Source of the DNA: Komagataeibacter xylinus
GTDB lineage: Bacteria > Pseudomonadota > Alphaproteobacteria > Acetobacterales > Acetobacteraceae
Assembly (NCBI RefSeq): GCF_031081985.1
Contig: NZ_JARWSK010000011.1
Location: 1 to 61,420 of the forward strand
DNA: 61,420 nt
Direction: 5' to 3'
Made by a program: the position numbers and the translations under genes. Within the stretch, counting starts at the first letter, position 1. Every line of letters begins with the position of its first letter. The notes beneath the pieces are model-generated. The model worked only from the letters and a program-made list of their open reading frames with translations. It searched no databases and was not told where the DNA came from. Positions 1 through 8,611 of this stretch are shown here, piece by piece.

Positions 1-350
1 CCGGCTAACGCAAACTTTGTGTATCCCAGACAGGGGTCGGTCTGGCTAATGCAAAGTTTGTGTCTTCAGACAGGGGCCGGTCCGGCTAATGCAAAGTTTG
101 TGTATCCCAGACAGGGGCTGGTCCGGCTAACGCAAAGTTTGTGTATCCCAGACAGGGGTCGGTCTGGCTAATGCAAACTTTGTGTCTTCAGACAGGGGCC
201 GGTCCGGCTAATGCAAAGTTTGTGTCTTCAGACAGGGGCTGGTCCGGCTAATGCACAGTTTGTGTATCCCAGACAGGGGCTGGTCCGGCTAATGCACAGT
301 TTGTGTATCCCAGACAGGGGCCGGTCCGGCTAACGCAAACTTTGTATATC
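1..350. repeat. Tandem array of 40/41-bp repeats
   Basis: Eight full units begin at 1, 42, 82, 123, 164, 204, 244 and 285, and a ninth, partial unit begins at 326. Units are 41 bp when they contain GTGTATCCCAGACAGGGG and 40 bp when they contain GTGTCTTCAGACAGGGG. Each opens with CCGGCTAAYG or CTGGCTAATG, followed by a short palindrome CAAASTTTG whose central base is C in some copies and G in others. Because unit lengths alternate, no reading frame is kept, so this is not a protein repeat. The array runs off the left edge of the window, so its full length is unknown. No function is recognised. Confidence 0.9.
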
Positions 351-793
351 CTTGGAAGTGTGTCGTCTGACTACCGTAAGTTAGGCAGCTTATCTGCTAT
401 CGACTGTAGTTCAAAAGGTATCGGATCTTTGCGCCTGGATAGAACGATTCCGGCAAGGCTGACCATAACATTTTTCTTTGTGAGTGGCCCACTAATCAGT
501 GATGCAAACATTCCGTATATTTTTTTGCTCACCAAGCGAATCGCAAATGCTGGCCTTCATGAAGGTAACACTCCATATGCTAAGGCATACCCGTGTTATA
601 TAATATCATCATGGCAGGTATGCTATATGAGATAGTCGCCACGTGTTTGATGAATACTGTCGATATGAGCGCATGGATCTAGGCAAACGCAACCTAGACT
701 GGCTGTAAGAGCCATATCCCTACCTTGGACATTTTCTGGTCCACGTGAACCAGACAACACGTATATATCGCGTCCAAGAATCTAGGAAAAAAA
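351..793. other. AT-richer stretch without recognisable genes
   Basis: Between the tandem array and the 3' end of tRNA-Thr the sequence is clearly richer in A and T than the rest of the window. No open frame here looks coding: the only frame over 100 codons starts inside the tandem repeats and has no recognisable protein features. It could be decayed or recently acquired DNA at an insertion boundary. I see no insertion-sequence ends or integrase. Confidence 0.5.
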
Positions 794-868
<75 letters not shown>

Positions 869-965
869 ACGGTATGCGGGCTTCCTAACTTTTCCTGCAC
901 CGGCTGGCAACCCCCTTTTATCGCCTTTTGGCAAATTGGGGCATTCCAGCCGGGCAGGGAAGGGG

Positions 966-1400
966 TCAGTCGTCGCGGTGGATGCGTTCCATGCGTTCGT
1001 GGCGCTCCTGCGCCTCGATCGACAGGGTGGCGATGGGGCGGGCCTCGAGGCGCTTGAGCCCGATCGGCTCGCCGGTTTCCTCGCAAAAGCCGTAGGTGCC
1101 CGCTTCAACGCGCAGCAGGGCCTGGTTGATCTTGGAGATCAGCTTGCGTGCGCGGTCACGGGTGCGCAGTTCGAGCGCGCGGTCGGTCTCGACGCTGGCG
1201 CGGTCGGTAATGTCGGCTTCATGGATGCCGCCTTCCGACAGGCTGGCCAGCGTTTCATCCGCTTCCTTGAGAAGGTCCGCCCGCCATTTCAGCAACTTGA
1301 GGCGGAAATATTCCACCTGCTGCGGATTCATGAATTCCTCATCATCCGAGGGGCGATAGTCGGGGGGCAATGTAATCATACGAACAGGTCCCTGCGCCAT
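966..1400 (-). CDS. dksA: DksA-type RNA polymerase-binding transcription factor
   Basis: This 144-aa protein belongs to the DksA/TraR family, which binds the secondary channel of RNA polymerase and acts with ppGpp in the stringent response. The coiled-coil tip carries the DxxDxA motif (D63, D66, A68). The globular domain follows from about residue 100 (GFCEETGEPIG, then LKRLEARPIATL). Only one of the four zinc-finger cysteines of E. coli DksA remains (C106); the other three positions are T, S and A. This resembles the zinc-independent DksA variants known in some alphaproteobacteria. The start could also be M8 (position 1379), which has a better-placed CAGGGA upstream. The gene is monocistronic, with tRNA-Thr downstream. 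Confidence 0.93.
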   Translation of the reverse strand: MAQGPVRMITLPPDYRPSDDEEFMNPQQVEYFRLKLLKWRADLLKEADETLASLSEGGIHEADITDRASVETDRALELRTRDRARKLISKINQALLRVEAGTYGFCEETGEPIGLKRLEARPIATLSIEAQERHERMERIHRDD

Positions 1401-1491
1401 GCTTCCGTGTGGCAGTTACTGGCCTGCCAGTCGGGAACGGGGCGGCTTATACTAGCAAGGCGGCCGCGCGCCAAGCTTTTAACGCAGGCCA

Positions 1492-3123
1492 TCAGGCAGG
1501 CTGGCCCGGCGTGGTGGAAGGAGCGGTGGTGGCAGGCGTGCCACCCGTGGCTGCGGGGCGGGTCGTGGCGGTGGCCTGCTTGTGGCGTGGCGTGTCGGGG
1601 TAGGTCGTCTCCCACCCGCCGCCAAGCGCGTTGTACAGCCGCACCAGATTGCCCGATATGGTGGCGGTGCTGGTGGTGAGGTCGGACTCGGCGCCGAGAT
1701 ACTGGCGCTGGGCGTCGAGCACGTTGAGGTAGGTCACCATGCCGTTACGGTACTGGTTCTGCGCCAGTTCCAGCGCGTGGTGGCTGGCCTGCATGCGCTG
1801 TTCGAGGCTGTCATGGCGGCGCTGTTCATCGGTGTAGGCGGTGAGCGCGTTATCCACGTCATGCCAGGCGCCAAGCACGGTTTTCTGGTAGTTGATGGCG
1901 GCTTCCTTCTGGGCGGCCTTGCGCAGTTCAAGCTGGCCGCGCAGGCGCCCGCCCTGGAACAGGGGCAGCGTGATGGAGGGGCCGACATTCCACGCCTTGG
2001 CGTTCCAGAAGCCAAGGTCACGGAAGGAGAGGGATTCGAAGCCGAAGCCTGCATTGATGGTTACGCGCGGATAGAACTCGGCCACGGCCTCGCCCACCTG
2101 GGCGGTGGCGGCGTGCAGGTTGGCCTCCGCGCGGCGGATATCGGGGCGGCGGCGGGCCAGTTCGGAGGGCACGCCGACTGGCACGCGCGGCGGCACGGGC
2201 GGAATGGCGGAGGCGGTGAGCAGCTCATCGGACAGTGCGCGTGGCGGCGCACCCATGAGCAGGCTCAGCGCATTGACCTGCATGGCCAGCTGCTGCTCAA
2301 GCTGCGGGATCTGGGCCAGCGTGTTCTCGTACTGCGCACGCGCCTGCTCCACCTCGAGGTTGCTGGCCAGTCCCTTGGTGTAGCGCTGCTGGTTCAGGTC
2401 CAGCATGGATTGCGCCACATCGCGGTTTTCCAGCACGATGCGTAGCTGCTGCTGCGTGTTGCGCAGCTCCATGTAGTCGCGCGCCACTTCCGACTGGCGC
2501 GAGATGAGCATGCCACGGCGGGATTCGTTGACTGCCTGCGAACTTGCGGCCGCGGCTTCGTATTCACGCCGCACGCGGCCCCACAGGTCGAGTTCCCATG
2601 TGGCGTCCACGCTGTCGCGCCACTGGTTGAACAGCGGGATCTTGGCCTTGCCCGGCGTGCCCGCCACCTGGCCGAGTTCCGGGTGTTCGCTCTCGACATC
2701 GGTCACGATGCGCTGCAGCATCTTGGTGCTGTACTGCTGGCGGGCGTAGGAGCCGGTGGCCGACATGGCAGGGTAGCGCTCGGCACCGGCAATGCGCAGT
2801 TCCGCCCGGCTCTGGGCCATGCGGTAGGCGTAGGCGCGCACATCAAGGTTGTCGGTGGCCACGCGCTGTTCGAGTCTGGTCAGCTCGGCATCATTGAACA
2901 GGGCCCACCAGGCGGTATCGGGGTCATCAGGCGTGGTCTGGCTGGCCACATTGGCAGGTTTGCCGTTTTTGTCGGTTGCGGCCGCGATGCGGTCCGGGCC
3001 GCCATACTGGTTGGGAACCCATGGCTTGGGCTTATGGAAATTCGGGCCAACCGCACACCCGGCGGTCATGACCGACAACCCGACCACGGCCGTGCGCCAT
3101 GAAATTCCCCTACCCACCAACAT
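1492..3123 (-). CDS. Efflux outer-membrane lipoprotein, NodT/OprM family
   Basis: This 543-aa outer-membrane factor would form the trimeric exit duct of a tripartite efflux pump. It has a lipoprotein signal with lipobox TAGC (C23), then AVGPNFHKPKPW, typical of the start of the mature NodT/OprM family. Two internally repeated OEP (TolC-like) domains follow; RRPDIRRAEANLHAA is the conserved inter-repeat segment. The C-terminus is a low-complexity T/A/P-rich tail (about residues 505-543). No inner-membrane pump or adaptor is adjacent, so its partners must be encoded elsewhere. A TetR gene is divergent, with two dyads in the shared promoter region, which suggests local repression. Confidence 0.93.
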   Translation of the reverse strand: MLVGRGISWRTAVVGLSVMTAGCAVGPNFHKPKPWVPNQYGGPDRIAAATDKNGKPANVASQTTPDDPDTAWWALFNDAELTRLEQRVATDNLDVRAYAYRMAQSRAELRIAGAERYPAMSATGSYARQQYSTKMLQRIVTDVESEHPELGQVAGTPGKAKIPLFNQWRDSVDATWELDLWGRVRREYEAAAASSQAVNESRRGMLISRQSEVARDYMELRNTQQQLRIVLENRDVAQSMLDLNQQRYTKGLASNLEVEQARAQYENTLAQIPQLEQQLAMQVNALSLLMGAPPRALSDELLTASAIPPVPPRVPVGVPSELARRRPDIRRAEANLHAATAQVGEAVAEFYPRVTINAGFGFESLSFRDLGFWNAKAWNVGPSITLPLFQGGRLRGQLELRKAAQKEAAINYQKTVLGAWHDVDNALTAYTDEQRRHDSLEQRMQASHHALELAQNQYRNGMVTYLNVLDAQRQYLGAESDLTTSTATISGNLVRLYNALGGGWETTYPDTPRHKQATATTRPAATGGTPATTAPSTTPGQPA

Positions 3124-3172
3124 GGCCCCCCTGTTGTACCTGAAACGGCTGATGTAAATTCTGCATTCTTGG

Positions 3173-3190
3173 CATGGTTTTCAAACCATG
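3173..3190. promoter_or_regulatory. Perfect inverted repeat, candidate operator
   Basis: CATGGTTTTCAAACCATG is an 8-bp perfect inverted repeat with a 2-bp centre. It lies between the divergent efflux and TetR genes, 7 bp from a second dyad. Its role is inferred from position only. Confidence 0.45.
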
Positions 3191-3197
3191 GCATGAA

Positions 3198-3216
3198 TGA
3201 CCGATCAGTTCGGTCA
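3198..3216. promoter_or_regulatory. Candidate TetR operator
   Basis: TGACCGATCAGTTCGGTCA has 7-bp arms (TGACCGA/TCGGTCA) around 5 bp. This is the usual geometry of TetR-family operators, and its GACCG/CGGTC core resembles those of several efflux repressors. It sits in the intergenic region shared by the outer-membrane lipoprotein and the TetR gene. Confidence 0.6.
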
Positions 3217-3281
3217 GTCCCCTAGCCTATCGGCTTTCCTCACGGGGTCAATCGAAAGTACGCGCCAACCGCGGGAGCAGG

Positions 3282-3980
3282 ATGATTTCAATGGGCACCA
3301 CGCCAGGCCATTCAGGCAAAATGCAGGCGGGCGAGAGTGTGCCCCCGGGTGCCTCCGCCGCCAAGCGCCAGCAGATCCTCGCCGGTGCCGCGCGTGTCTT
3401 TGCCCAGAACGGCTACGAGGGGGCCAGCATGTCGGGCATCGCGCGCGATGCCGGGGTGTCGAAGGGTACGCTTTATAATTACTTCGACAGCAAGGCCACG
3501 CTGTTCTCCGCCTTTGTGGAGCAGTGCGCGTGCGAGAAGATGCCGCTCCTGTTCAGCCGCATTGATGAAGGGGCGAACCTGACGGAATCGCTCGAGCATC
3601 TGGCCGTGGCCATGATCCGGCTGCTGACCTCGCCGCTGTCGCTCATGCTCAATCGCATCATCATTTCCGAGGCGGGCAATTTTCCCGAACTGGCCGAGAC
3701 GTTCTGGAAGCATGGTCCGCAGAAGGCCATCAACATCCTCTCGGCGTGGCTGATGCAGCATAATGATTCCGGCGTGTTGAACATTCCCGACCCGGTTTTT
3801 GCCGCCGAGCAGTTCTACGCCCTGTGCCAGACGCGCATTACCGCGCGTTCGCGGCTGCAACTGCCGGTCAGCACCGATCAGGCGCATATCGACTTCATTG
3901 CCCGCTCGGCAGTACACACCTTTCTCAACGCCTATCTGCGCGAAGGCCCGCGCCTGCCGCCGTTGGTGATGCAGGGCTGA
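3282..3980 (+). CDS. TetR/AcrR family transcriptional regulator
   Basis: A 232-aa regulator. The N-terminal helix-turn-helix (about residues 28-75) contains ILAGAARVFAQNGYEGASM and then GVSKGTLYNYFDSKATLF, the diagnostic TetR recognition-helix region. The C-terminal half is a ligand/dimerisation domain of the AcrR-like C-terminal type. It is divergent from the NodT-family outer-membrane lipoprotein, so the likely target is that efflux gene and itself. The start is uncertain: GGGAGCAGG at 3273-3281 is better spaced for the ATG at 3291 than for 3282. Confidence 0.92.
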   Translation: MISMGTTPGHSGKMQAGESVPPGASAAKRQQILAGAARVFAQNGYEGASMSGIARDAGVSKGTLYNYFDSKATLFSAFVEQCACEKMPLLFSRIDEGANLTESLEHLAVAMIRLLTSPLSLMLNRIIISEAGNFPELAETFWKHGPQKAINILSAWLMQHNDSGVLNIPDPVFAAEQFYALCQTRITARSRLQLPVSTDQAHIDFIARSAVHTFLNAYLREGPRLPPLVMQG

Positions 3981-3983
3981 GGG

Positions 3984-4016
3984 CGCATTCTGGCAAAGCT
4001 GTTTGAAAAAACCGCC
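3984..4016 (+). repeat. Partial copy of dispersed palindromic element
   Basis: GCATTCTGGCAAAGCTGTTT followed by GAAAAAACCGCC matches the 3' module of the full element at 41040-41117 (GCATTCTGCGAAGCTTTTTG, then AAAAAAGCC). It starts a few bases after the TetR stop codon. Confidence 0.55.
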
Positions 4017-4020
4017 CCCG

Positions 4021-4613
4021 GCGTTGCCTGCCTGCGCTGGGGTGCGAACCCTGACGATGATCCTTTGGTTCCATGAAGTGTTCCCCGCACACGCAGGGAT
4101 GAACCATAGGTTATCGGTATGATGTGCTGTCAGGCACATAATGACGCATGCCGGTGGGGCCTCCCGCAGAACCCCATTCGGTCCGTCCCTGAACGGGACG
4201 TCCTTCGGCAGGGAGAATATCACCGTTGTCTCCGGCACGCGCTTCATATGCCTGGCGGGAAAGAGGAAGTTTTTCCATATCGGGCGATATGGCTTTCATA
4301 CAGGCCATACCCGATACCATTGCGGCTATGACGATATGTCTGCCGGTCATGTTCCCCACACAGGCAGGGCGCGGCAGGGGTAAATATCTGCCTCAACACA
4401 ATAATCAACGAAGCAGATTGGCGGCACGCGGGGAGGGCCTGCTACGGGAACCCTCCAATGCGCGACCGCCATGAAGGCGGTGCTACGGCCAGCAGAATAT
4501 TACCGTGTCGCCGCGTGCCAGTGCGCATCATAAAACATTTCAAAAAGAATGTGCATCTGTACTTCCTTTTATTGATGCAGCACTCTCTGCCCTGCCCACG
4601 CAGGGATCAGGCT
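4021..4613. CRISPR. Decayed CRISPR relic with type I-E-like repeats
   Basis: The best unit is 4078-4106: it opens GTGTTCCCCGC and closes GCAGGGATGAACC, the 29-bp layout of type I-E repeats. Three further degenerate copies can be aligned: 4021-4051 (about 21 of 29 positions, with a 2-bp insertion), 4349-4377 (ATGTTCCCCACACAGGCAGG) and 4585-4613 (sharing CACGCAGGGAT). The spacer between the first two is only about 27 bp, and the others are not at regular 61-bp intervals, so the array is degraded. No cas gene lies in the window. The rest of 3981-4627 contains no supported gene. Confidence 0.5.
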
Positions 4614-4627
4614 CTGTCTTTTCGCCT

Positions 4628-5680
4628 TTACCCGCACTGATAGACCACACGCGCCTGGTCAAACCGGCGGGCCACGATATCGGCCTCGCGCATCATCACG
4701 TAATAGGCTCCGACATCGGCAAACCGCGCATGCGGGTCCGCCCCGATCTGTACGACAAGCCGCCACTGTGCTGCGGATTCAAGCAGCGCCTTGGCCTGGG
4801 CCGTGTGCCATACGTTGCCCCCGCAGTTCAGGCCGTTGGCGGCAAGCTGGCTGCGGGCCTGAAGGCCATTCTGCAAGGGTTGCGGAAAGCCGCCAAACTG
4901 GTGGTTGTCACGCTTCCCCTCATCAGGTGTGCCGAAGGCGCAGAACCAGTCGTCATAGACCGCGAATTCTGCATTATCATCCAAAGGGAAGGCATCCCAT
5001 CCCTTGTCATTGAACGGCATGGGCGTGATGACGGAGCGCGGCGTGGTCACGGGGGCGGGGGGAAAGATGCAACTCCACTCATCGTTCGAGATCGCCTGCA
5101 GGGCTTGCGGCACCGGCGCGCGCACCAGTTCAGCCACGGGCGAGGGATCCCATATCACGCGCCACCCCACGGCGGCTTCGTGAGTGAATTCTTCCGGCTC
5201 TATCCAGTAATCATAGAATACCAGCAGGCGGCCCTCGGTGGGAAAAATCGGGTCAAAACCCGGTGCCTGCGCCAGTTCGGCCAGATTGAACTGACCAAAG
5301 AAAGCCAGTGGGAAATCCGTCGCCACTGCCCGCGCCTTGGCCCGGTGTTCGTTGCTGAACCATTCGACGCCCTTGGTGCGTGCCCATGAGGGCGGGTTGG
5401 CCAGCAGGTCATCTGCCTTGCGGTTGTAGTATTGTGCCCGCCTGTCGGCATCGGGGTAGGGCGGGCGCAGGGGCCAGGCCATGCCCTGCGGCAGGTCGGG
5501 GCGGCCGCCGAGCTTCGAGGCTCCTGCGGGTATGGCGTGCTCATCCCCCGCCGTGGTGGGCATGAGCACGGCAGGCCGTGTCTGTGCGGCAAGATGGGCC
5601 ACGATGGCAGCGGGCAGGCCGGTGGCCTGTAGCGATTGCGTCAGGGTCTCGCGGTCAGGGGGGAGCGGGGTATCGGCCAT
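4628..5680 (-). CDS. DUF1963 / YwqG-like protein
   Basis: A 350-aa soluble protein of the DUF1963 (YwqG) family, whose molecular function is not established. Family hallmarks are SKLGGRPDLPQGMAWP (about residue 55), FPLAFFGQFNLAEL (about 125) and FPTEGRLLVFYDYW (about 145), plus a C-terminal LVVQIGADPHARFADVGAYY segment. There is no signal peptide or membrane segment. The start has a good ribosome site (AAGGACTCC) just upstream. It stands alone between the CRISPR relic and the receptor promoter region, with no operon partner to suggest a role. Confidence 0.85.
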   Translation of the reverse strand: MADTPLPPDRETLTQSLQATGLPAAIVAHLAAQTRPAVLMPTTAGDEHAIPAGASKLGGRPDLPQGMAWPLRPPYPDADRRAQYYNRKADDLLANPPSWARTKGVEWFSNEHRAKARAVATDFPLAFFGQFNLAELAQAPGFDPIFPTEGRLLVFYDYWIEPEEFTHEAAVGWRVIWDPSPVAELVRAPVPQALQAISNDEWSCIFPPAPVTTPRSVITPMPFNDKGWDAFPLDDNAEFAVYDDWFCAFGTPDEGKRDNHQFGGFPQPLQNGLQARSQLAANGLNCGGNVWHTAQAKALLESAAQWRLVVQIGADPHARFADVGAYYVMMREADIVARRFDQARVVYQCG

Positions 5681-5712
5681 GCTGGAGTCCTTAGGTCAAA
5701 GATAAAAATAAA

Positions 5713-5766
5713 CAAAAATTTTTGGGTTCTGCCTTTTTCCCAAAAAACAGGCGTTTCCTGAAGCAT
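5713..5766. repeat. Degenerate copy of dispersed palindromic element
   Basis: AAAAATTTTTGGGTTCTGCC, then TTTTTCCCAAAAAACAGGCG and TTTCCTGAAGC follow the order of the full-length elements: outer arm, first hairpin, start of second module. It lies just upstream of the DUF1963 start. The remainder of 5767-6087 is AT-rich leader DNA before the receptor gene. Confidence 0.5.
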
Positions 5767-5960
5767 TCTGCACAATGATTTGTCTGAAAAGTCCCTGCAA
5801 TTTTCAGTAAAAATGAAACATGTATTGATGATATATTTTAACAATATCGCATTAAGGCAGGATCGCGAACCATCATAACCCACCAGCAGGTGACGCAACA
5901 GAGGCTGCCTTCCGTTTGGGCAGAAGCGGTCATGCAATGCGTCCCCCTGGCCAAAGCATT

Positions 5961-5980
5961 ATGTTGCATAAATACAACAT
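5961..5980. promoter_or_regulatory. Inverted repeat upstream of receptor gene
   Basis: ATGTTGCATAAATACAACAT has arms ATGTTG/CAACAT around 8 AT-rich bases. It lies about 110 bp upstream of the TonB-dependent receptor start, in AT-rich promoter-like DNA. It may be an operator; no regulator is encoded next to it. Confidence 0.35.
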
Positions 5981-6087
5981 CAGGCACGCCCGGCGAGGGC
6001 CACCGCTTTTTCATGTTGTTATGTTATATTGTACCAAATAAAGCTGCGCCTCCCGAAACCACCTCACCGGATGCGAGCCTTTCCGCC

Positions 6088-8313
6088 ATGACGCGCCTAT
6101 GGTTTTTTCCCCGTCCCCTTTCCCGTGCCATGCTGGCGGCCATAACCGCGCTGACCCCCGTTACCACTGCCTTCGCGCAGGGCGTGCCCGCCACCGCCAC
6201 CGCCACAACGCCCGATGACCCGCACGCCACCACCGAGCAGGCGCAGGCGCTCGACCGCGCCTCCTCCGCGCCCGAGACCATGACCGTCACCGCGCGCCTC
6301 GACCGCGCGCGCGTGCAGTTGCAGCCCTCAACGGGGGCGACGGTGCATGCGTTCAGCCGCAAGGCGATCGAGACCATCCCCGGTGGCGACAATACCGGGC
6401 TGAACAGCGTGCTGCTGCAGGCCCCCGGTGTGGCGCAGGACAGCTACGGCCAGATCCATGTGCGCGGCGACCATAACGAGGTGCAGTTCCGCCTTGATGG
6501 CGTGCAGTTGCCCGAAGGCATGAACGTGTTCGGCCAGACGCTCATGACCCGCTTTGCCGATAACCTGTCGCTCTCCACCGGCGCCTTGCCGGTGCAGTAC
6601 GGCTTCCTTCAGGCTGCGGTAGTCGACATCACCACCAAGAACGGCGCGACCAACAAGGGTGGCAACGTGTCCATCTATGGTGGCGCGCGTGACTACTTCT
6701 TCCCCTCCGCGCAGTATGGGGGGCAGCATGGCAAGTGGGATTACTTTTTCACCGCCGATTACGTGCATGACCGGGTGGGCATCGAGAACACCACGCCCTC
6801 GTTCAACGCGCCGCATGACCTGAGCAACCAGTACCATTTCCTTGGTCATGTGCGCTACACGGTTGATGAGAACACGCGGCTCAGCCTGATTGCGGGTGTG
6901 TCGAACGCCGAGTACCAGTTGCCCAATATTGGTGGCCAGACCTTCCCCTGCGCGGGTGATGATTCGCCGTGCGTGTCGGTGCCGGGTTCGCCAAGCGCGT
7001 CCAACCTCAATGAACGCCAGAAGCAGATCACCGATTTCGGCATCCTGTCGCTGCAAAAGGAAATCGGGGCGTTCTCGCTCCAGACATCGGTGTTCTCGCG
7101 CTACAGCAGCCTTGGCTACAGCCCCGACCCCAATCTGGGCGACCTGGCCTATATGGGCATAAGCCAGCATGCCGAGCGCTCGGTCATGTCAACCGGCACC
7201 CAGAGCGACGTGACCTGGCGCGTGCGGCCCGACCATACCGTGCGCTTCGGCTTTCAGGTCTTTGCCGAGCGTAACATCACCAAGGCCGATTCACTGGTGC
7301 AGAACAGCGACACGGGCGCGCTCCAGTCCATCCACACCGGCAATGGCCGCACGGGCGATGTCTATGGCCTGTACGTGCAGGATGAATGGCGGCCGCTGCG
7401 CAATGTCACGGTCAATTACGGCCTGCGCTTTGATGGCGTGGGCGAATACACCAACGAGCACCAGCTCAGCCCGCGCATCAACGTGGTGTGGCGTGCGTGG
7501 AAGGGGGCAACGCTGCATGCAGGCTACTCCCGCTACTTCACGCCCCCGCCGTTCGAGGTGGTGGGCGGTGCCGACCTGCAGCAGTTTGCGAATACTTCGG
7601 GTGCCGCAGCCGGCACCGGTAGCGACACCGTCAAGGCCGAGCGCGACCATTACTTTGACGCCGGGATCGATCAGGTCATCCTGCCCGGCTGGCACGTGTC
7701 GTTCGATGCCTATTACAAGCTGGCCCATAACCTGATTGACGAGGGACAGTTCGGCGCGCCCATCATCCTGTCAGGCTTCAACTACCGGCGCGGGCAGGTG
7801 AATGGCTATGAGGTCTCGACCTCCTACGACCGCGGGCCGCTTTCGCTTTACGGCAACTTTGCGTGGTCGCGCGCCATCGGCAAGGACATTACCAGCGCGC
7901 AGTTCAATTTTGACCCCGGTGACCTCGCCTATATCAGCCAGCACTGGGTGCATCTTGACCATGACCAGCGCTGGACTGCCTCGGCCGGTGGGTCTTACAC
8001 TTTTTTCCACCGTACCGGGCATCCCACGCTGCTCTCGGCCACCATGGTCTATGGCAGCGGCCTGCGGCAGGATACCGACACCGTGCCTAATGGCGGCGTG
8101 ATCCCGCAATACGCCACGTTCAACCTGGCGCTGGTGCAGTCCTTCCGCGATCTGTTCCACTCGCGCTTCCTGCGCACCACGCAGTTCCGGCTGGACGTGA
8201 CCAACCTGTTCGACCACCCCTACATGCTGCGCAGTGGCACGGGCATTGGCGTGGGCGCCCCGCAATACGGGCTGCGGCGCACGATCCTGACCGGTATTTC
8301 ACAGAACTTCTGA
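6088..8313 (+). CDS. TonB-dependent outer-membrane receptor
   Basis: A 741-aa receptor. The chosen start gives a clean signal peptide (MTRLWFFPRPLSRAMLAAIT, cleavage near FAQG); the frame continues upstream to 5890 but without a signal-like sequence. After a spacer comes a likely TonB box (ETMTVTA), a plug domain containing NSVLLQAPGV, IHVRGDHNEVQFRLDGVQLP and GALPVQYG, and a beta-barrel ending in the aromatic residue F (ILTGISQNF). The substrate cannot be read from the sequence: no siderophore, cobalamin or sugar genes are adjacent. It would import a ligand using TonB-ExbBD energy encoded elsewhere. Confidence 0.93.
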   Translation: MTRLWFFPRPLSRAMLAAITALTPVTTAFAQGVPATATATTPDDPHATTEQAQALDRASSAPETMTVTARLDRARVQLQPSTGATVHAFSRKAIETIPGGDNTGLNSVLLQAPGVAQDSYGQIHVRGDHNEVQFRLDGVQLPEGMNVFGQTLMTRFADNLSLSTGALPVQYGFLQAAVVDITTKNGATNKGGNVSIYGGARDYFFPSAQYGGQHGKWDYFFTADYVHDRVGIENTTPSFNAPHDLSNQYHFLGHVRYTVDENTRLSLIAGVSNAEYQLPNIGGQTFPCAGDDSPCVSVPGSPSASNLNERQKQITDFGILSLQKEIGAFSLQTSVFSRYSSLGYSPDPNLGDLAYMGISQHAERSVMSTGTQSDVTWRVRPDHTVRFGFQVFAERNITKADSLVQNSDTGALQSIHTGNGRTGDVYGLYVQDEWRPLRNVTVNYGLRFDGVGEYTNEHQLSPRINVVWRAWKGATLHAGYSRYFTPPPFEVVGGADLQQFANTSGAAAGTGSDTVKAERDHYFDAGIDQVILPGWHVSFDAYYKLAHNLIDEGQFGAPIILSGFNYRRGQVNGYEVSTSYDRGPLSLYGNFAWSRAIGKDITSAQFNFDPGDLAYISQHWVHLDHDQRWTASAGGSYTFFHRTGHPTLLSATMVYGSGLRQDTDTVPNGGVIPQYATFNLALVQSFRDLFHSRFLRTTQFRLDVTNLFDHPYMLRSGTGIGVGAPQYGLRRTILTGISQNF

Positions 8314-8321
8314 TAGAAAAT

Positions 8322-8391
8322 AAAAGTTTTGAGTGTCGCCTTTATTCAAAAAGGCGGCATTCCTTTAAACACGGTTGAAAAAACGCTCATG
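8322..8391 (+). repeat. Copy of dispersed palindromic element
   Basis: AAAAGTTTTGAGTGTCGCC, then TTTATTCAAAAAGGCGGCAT and TCCTTTAAACACGGTTGAAA follow the full-length order: outer arm, GCC-rich hairpin, then a degenerate second module ending GAAAAAACGCTCA. It begins 8 bp after the receptor stop and could serve as its terminator. Confidence 0.65.
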
Positions 8392-8611
8392 CGCGCAGGC
8401 AGGGTCAGATCTGTTGCCTGAAACAATGAGGCGAAATCCATTTACCTTTCCCGGTTCAGGTATTTGATATAAAAATGAATCTTCTGTTTCATTTTTAAAG
8501 ACCGGGAATTTTTTGTTGAATATTGATTGCAGTATTTTGGGTTTCGGAACCGCTCTTTTCCATTTCCCGTTCCGCCTGCCATGCAGGCTGCAGGCAGGGG
8601 TGTAAGCCGTC

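Noticed and set aside
303-635. 110-codon frame starting inside the tandem repeats
   Set aside because: Begins within repeat DNA, lacks a ribosome site and protein-like composition.
3197-3478. 93-codon frame overlapping the TetR gene start
   Set aside because: It runs across the operator dyad and out of frame through the TetR helix-turn-helix region; the TetR frame is clearly the real one.
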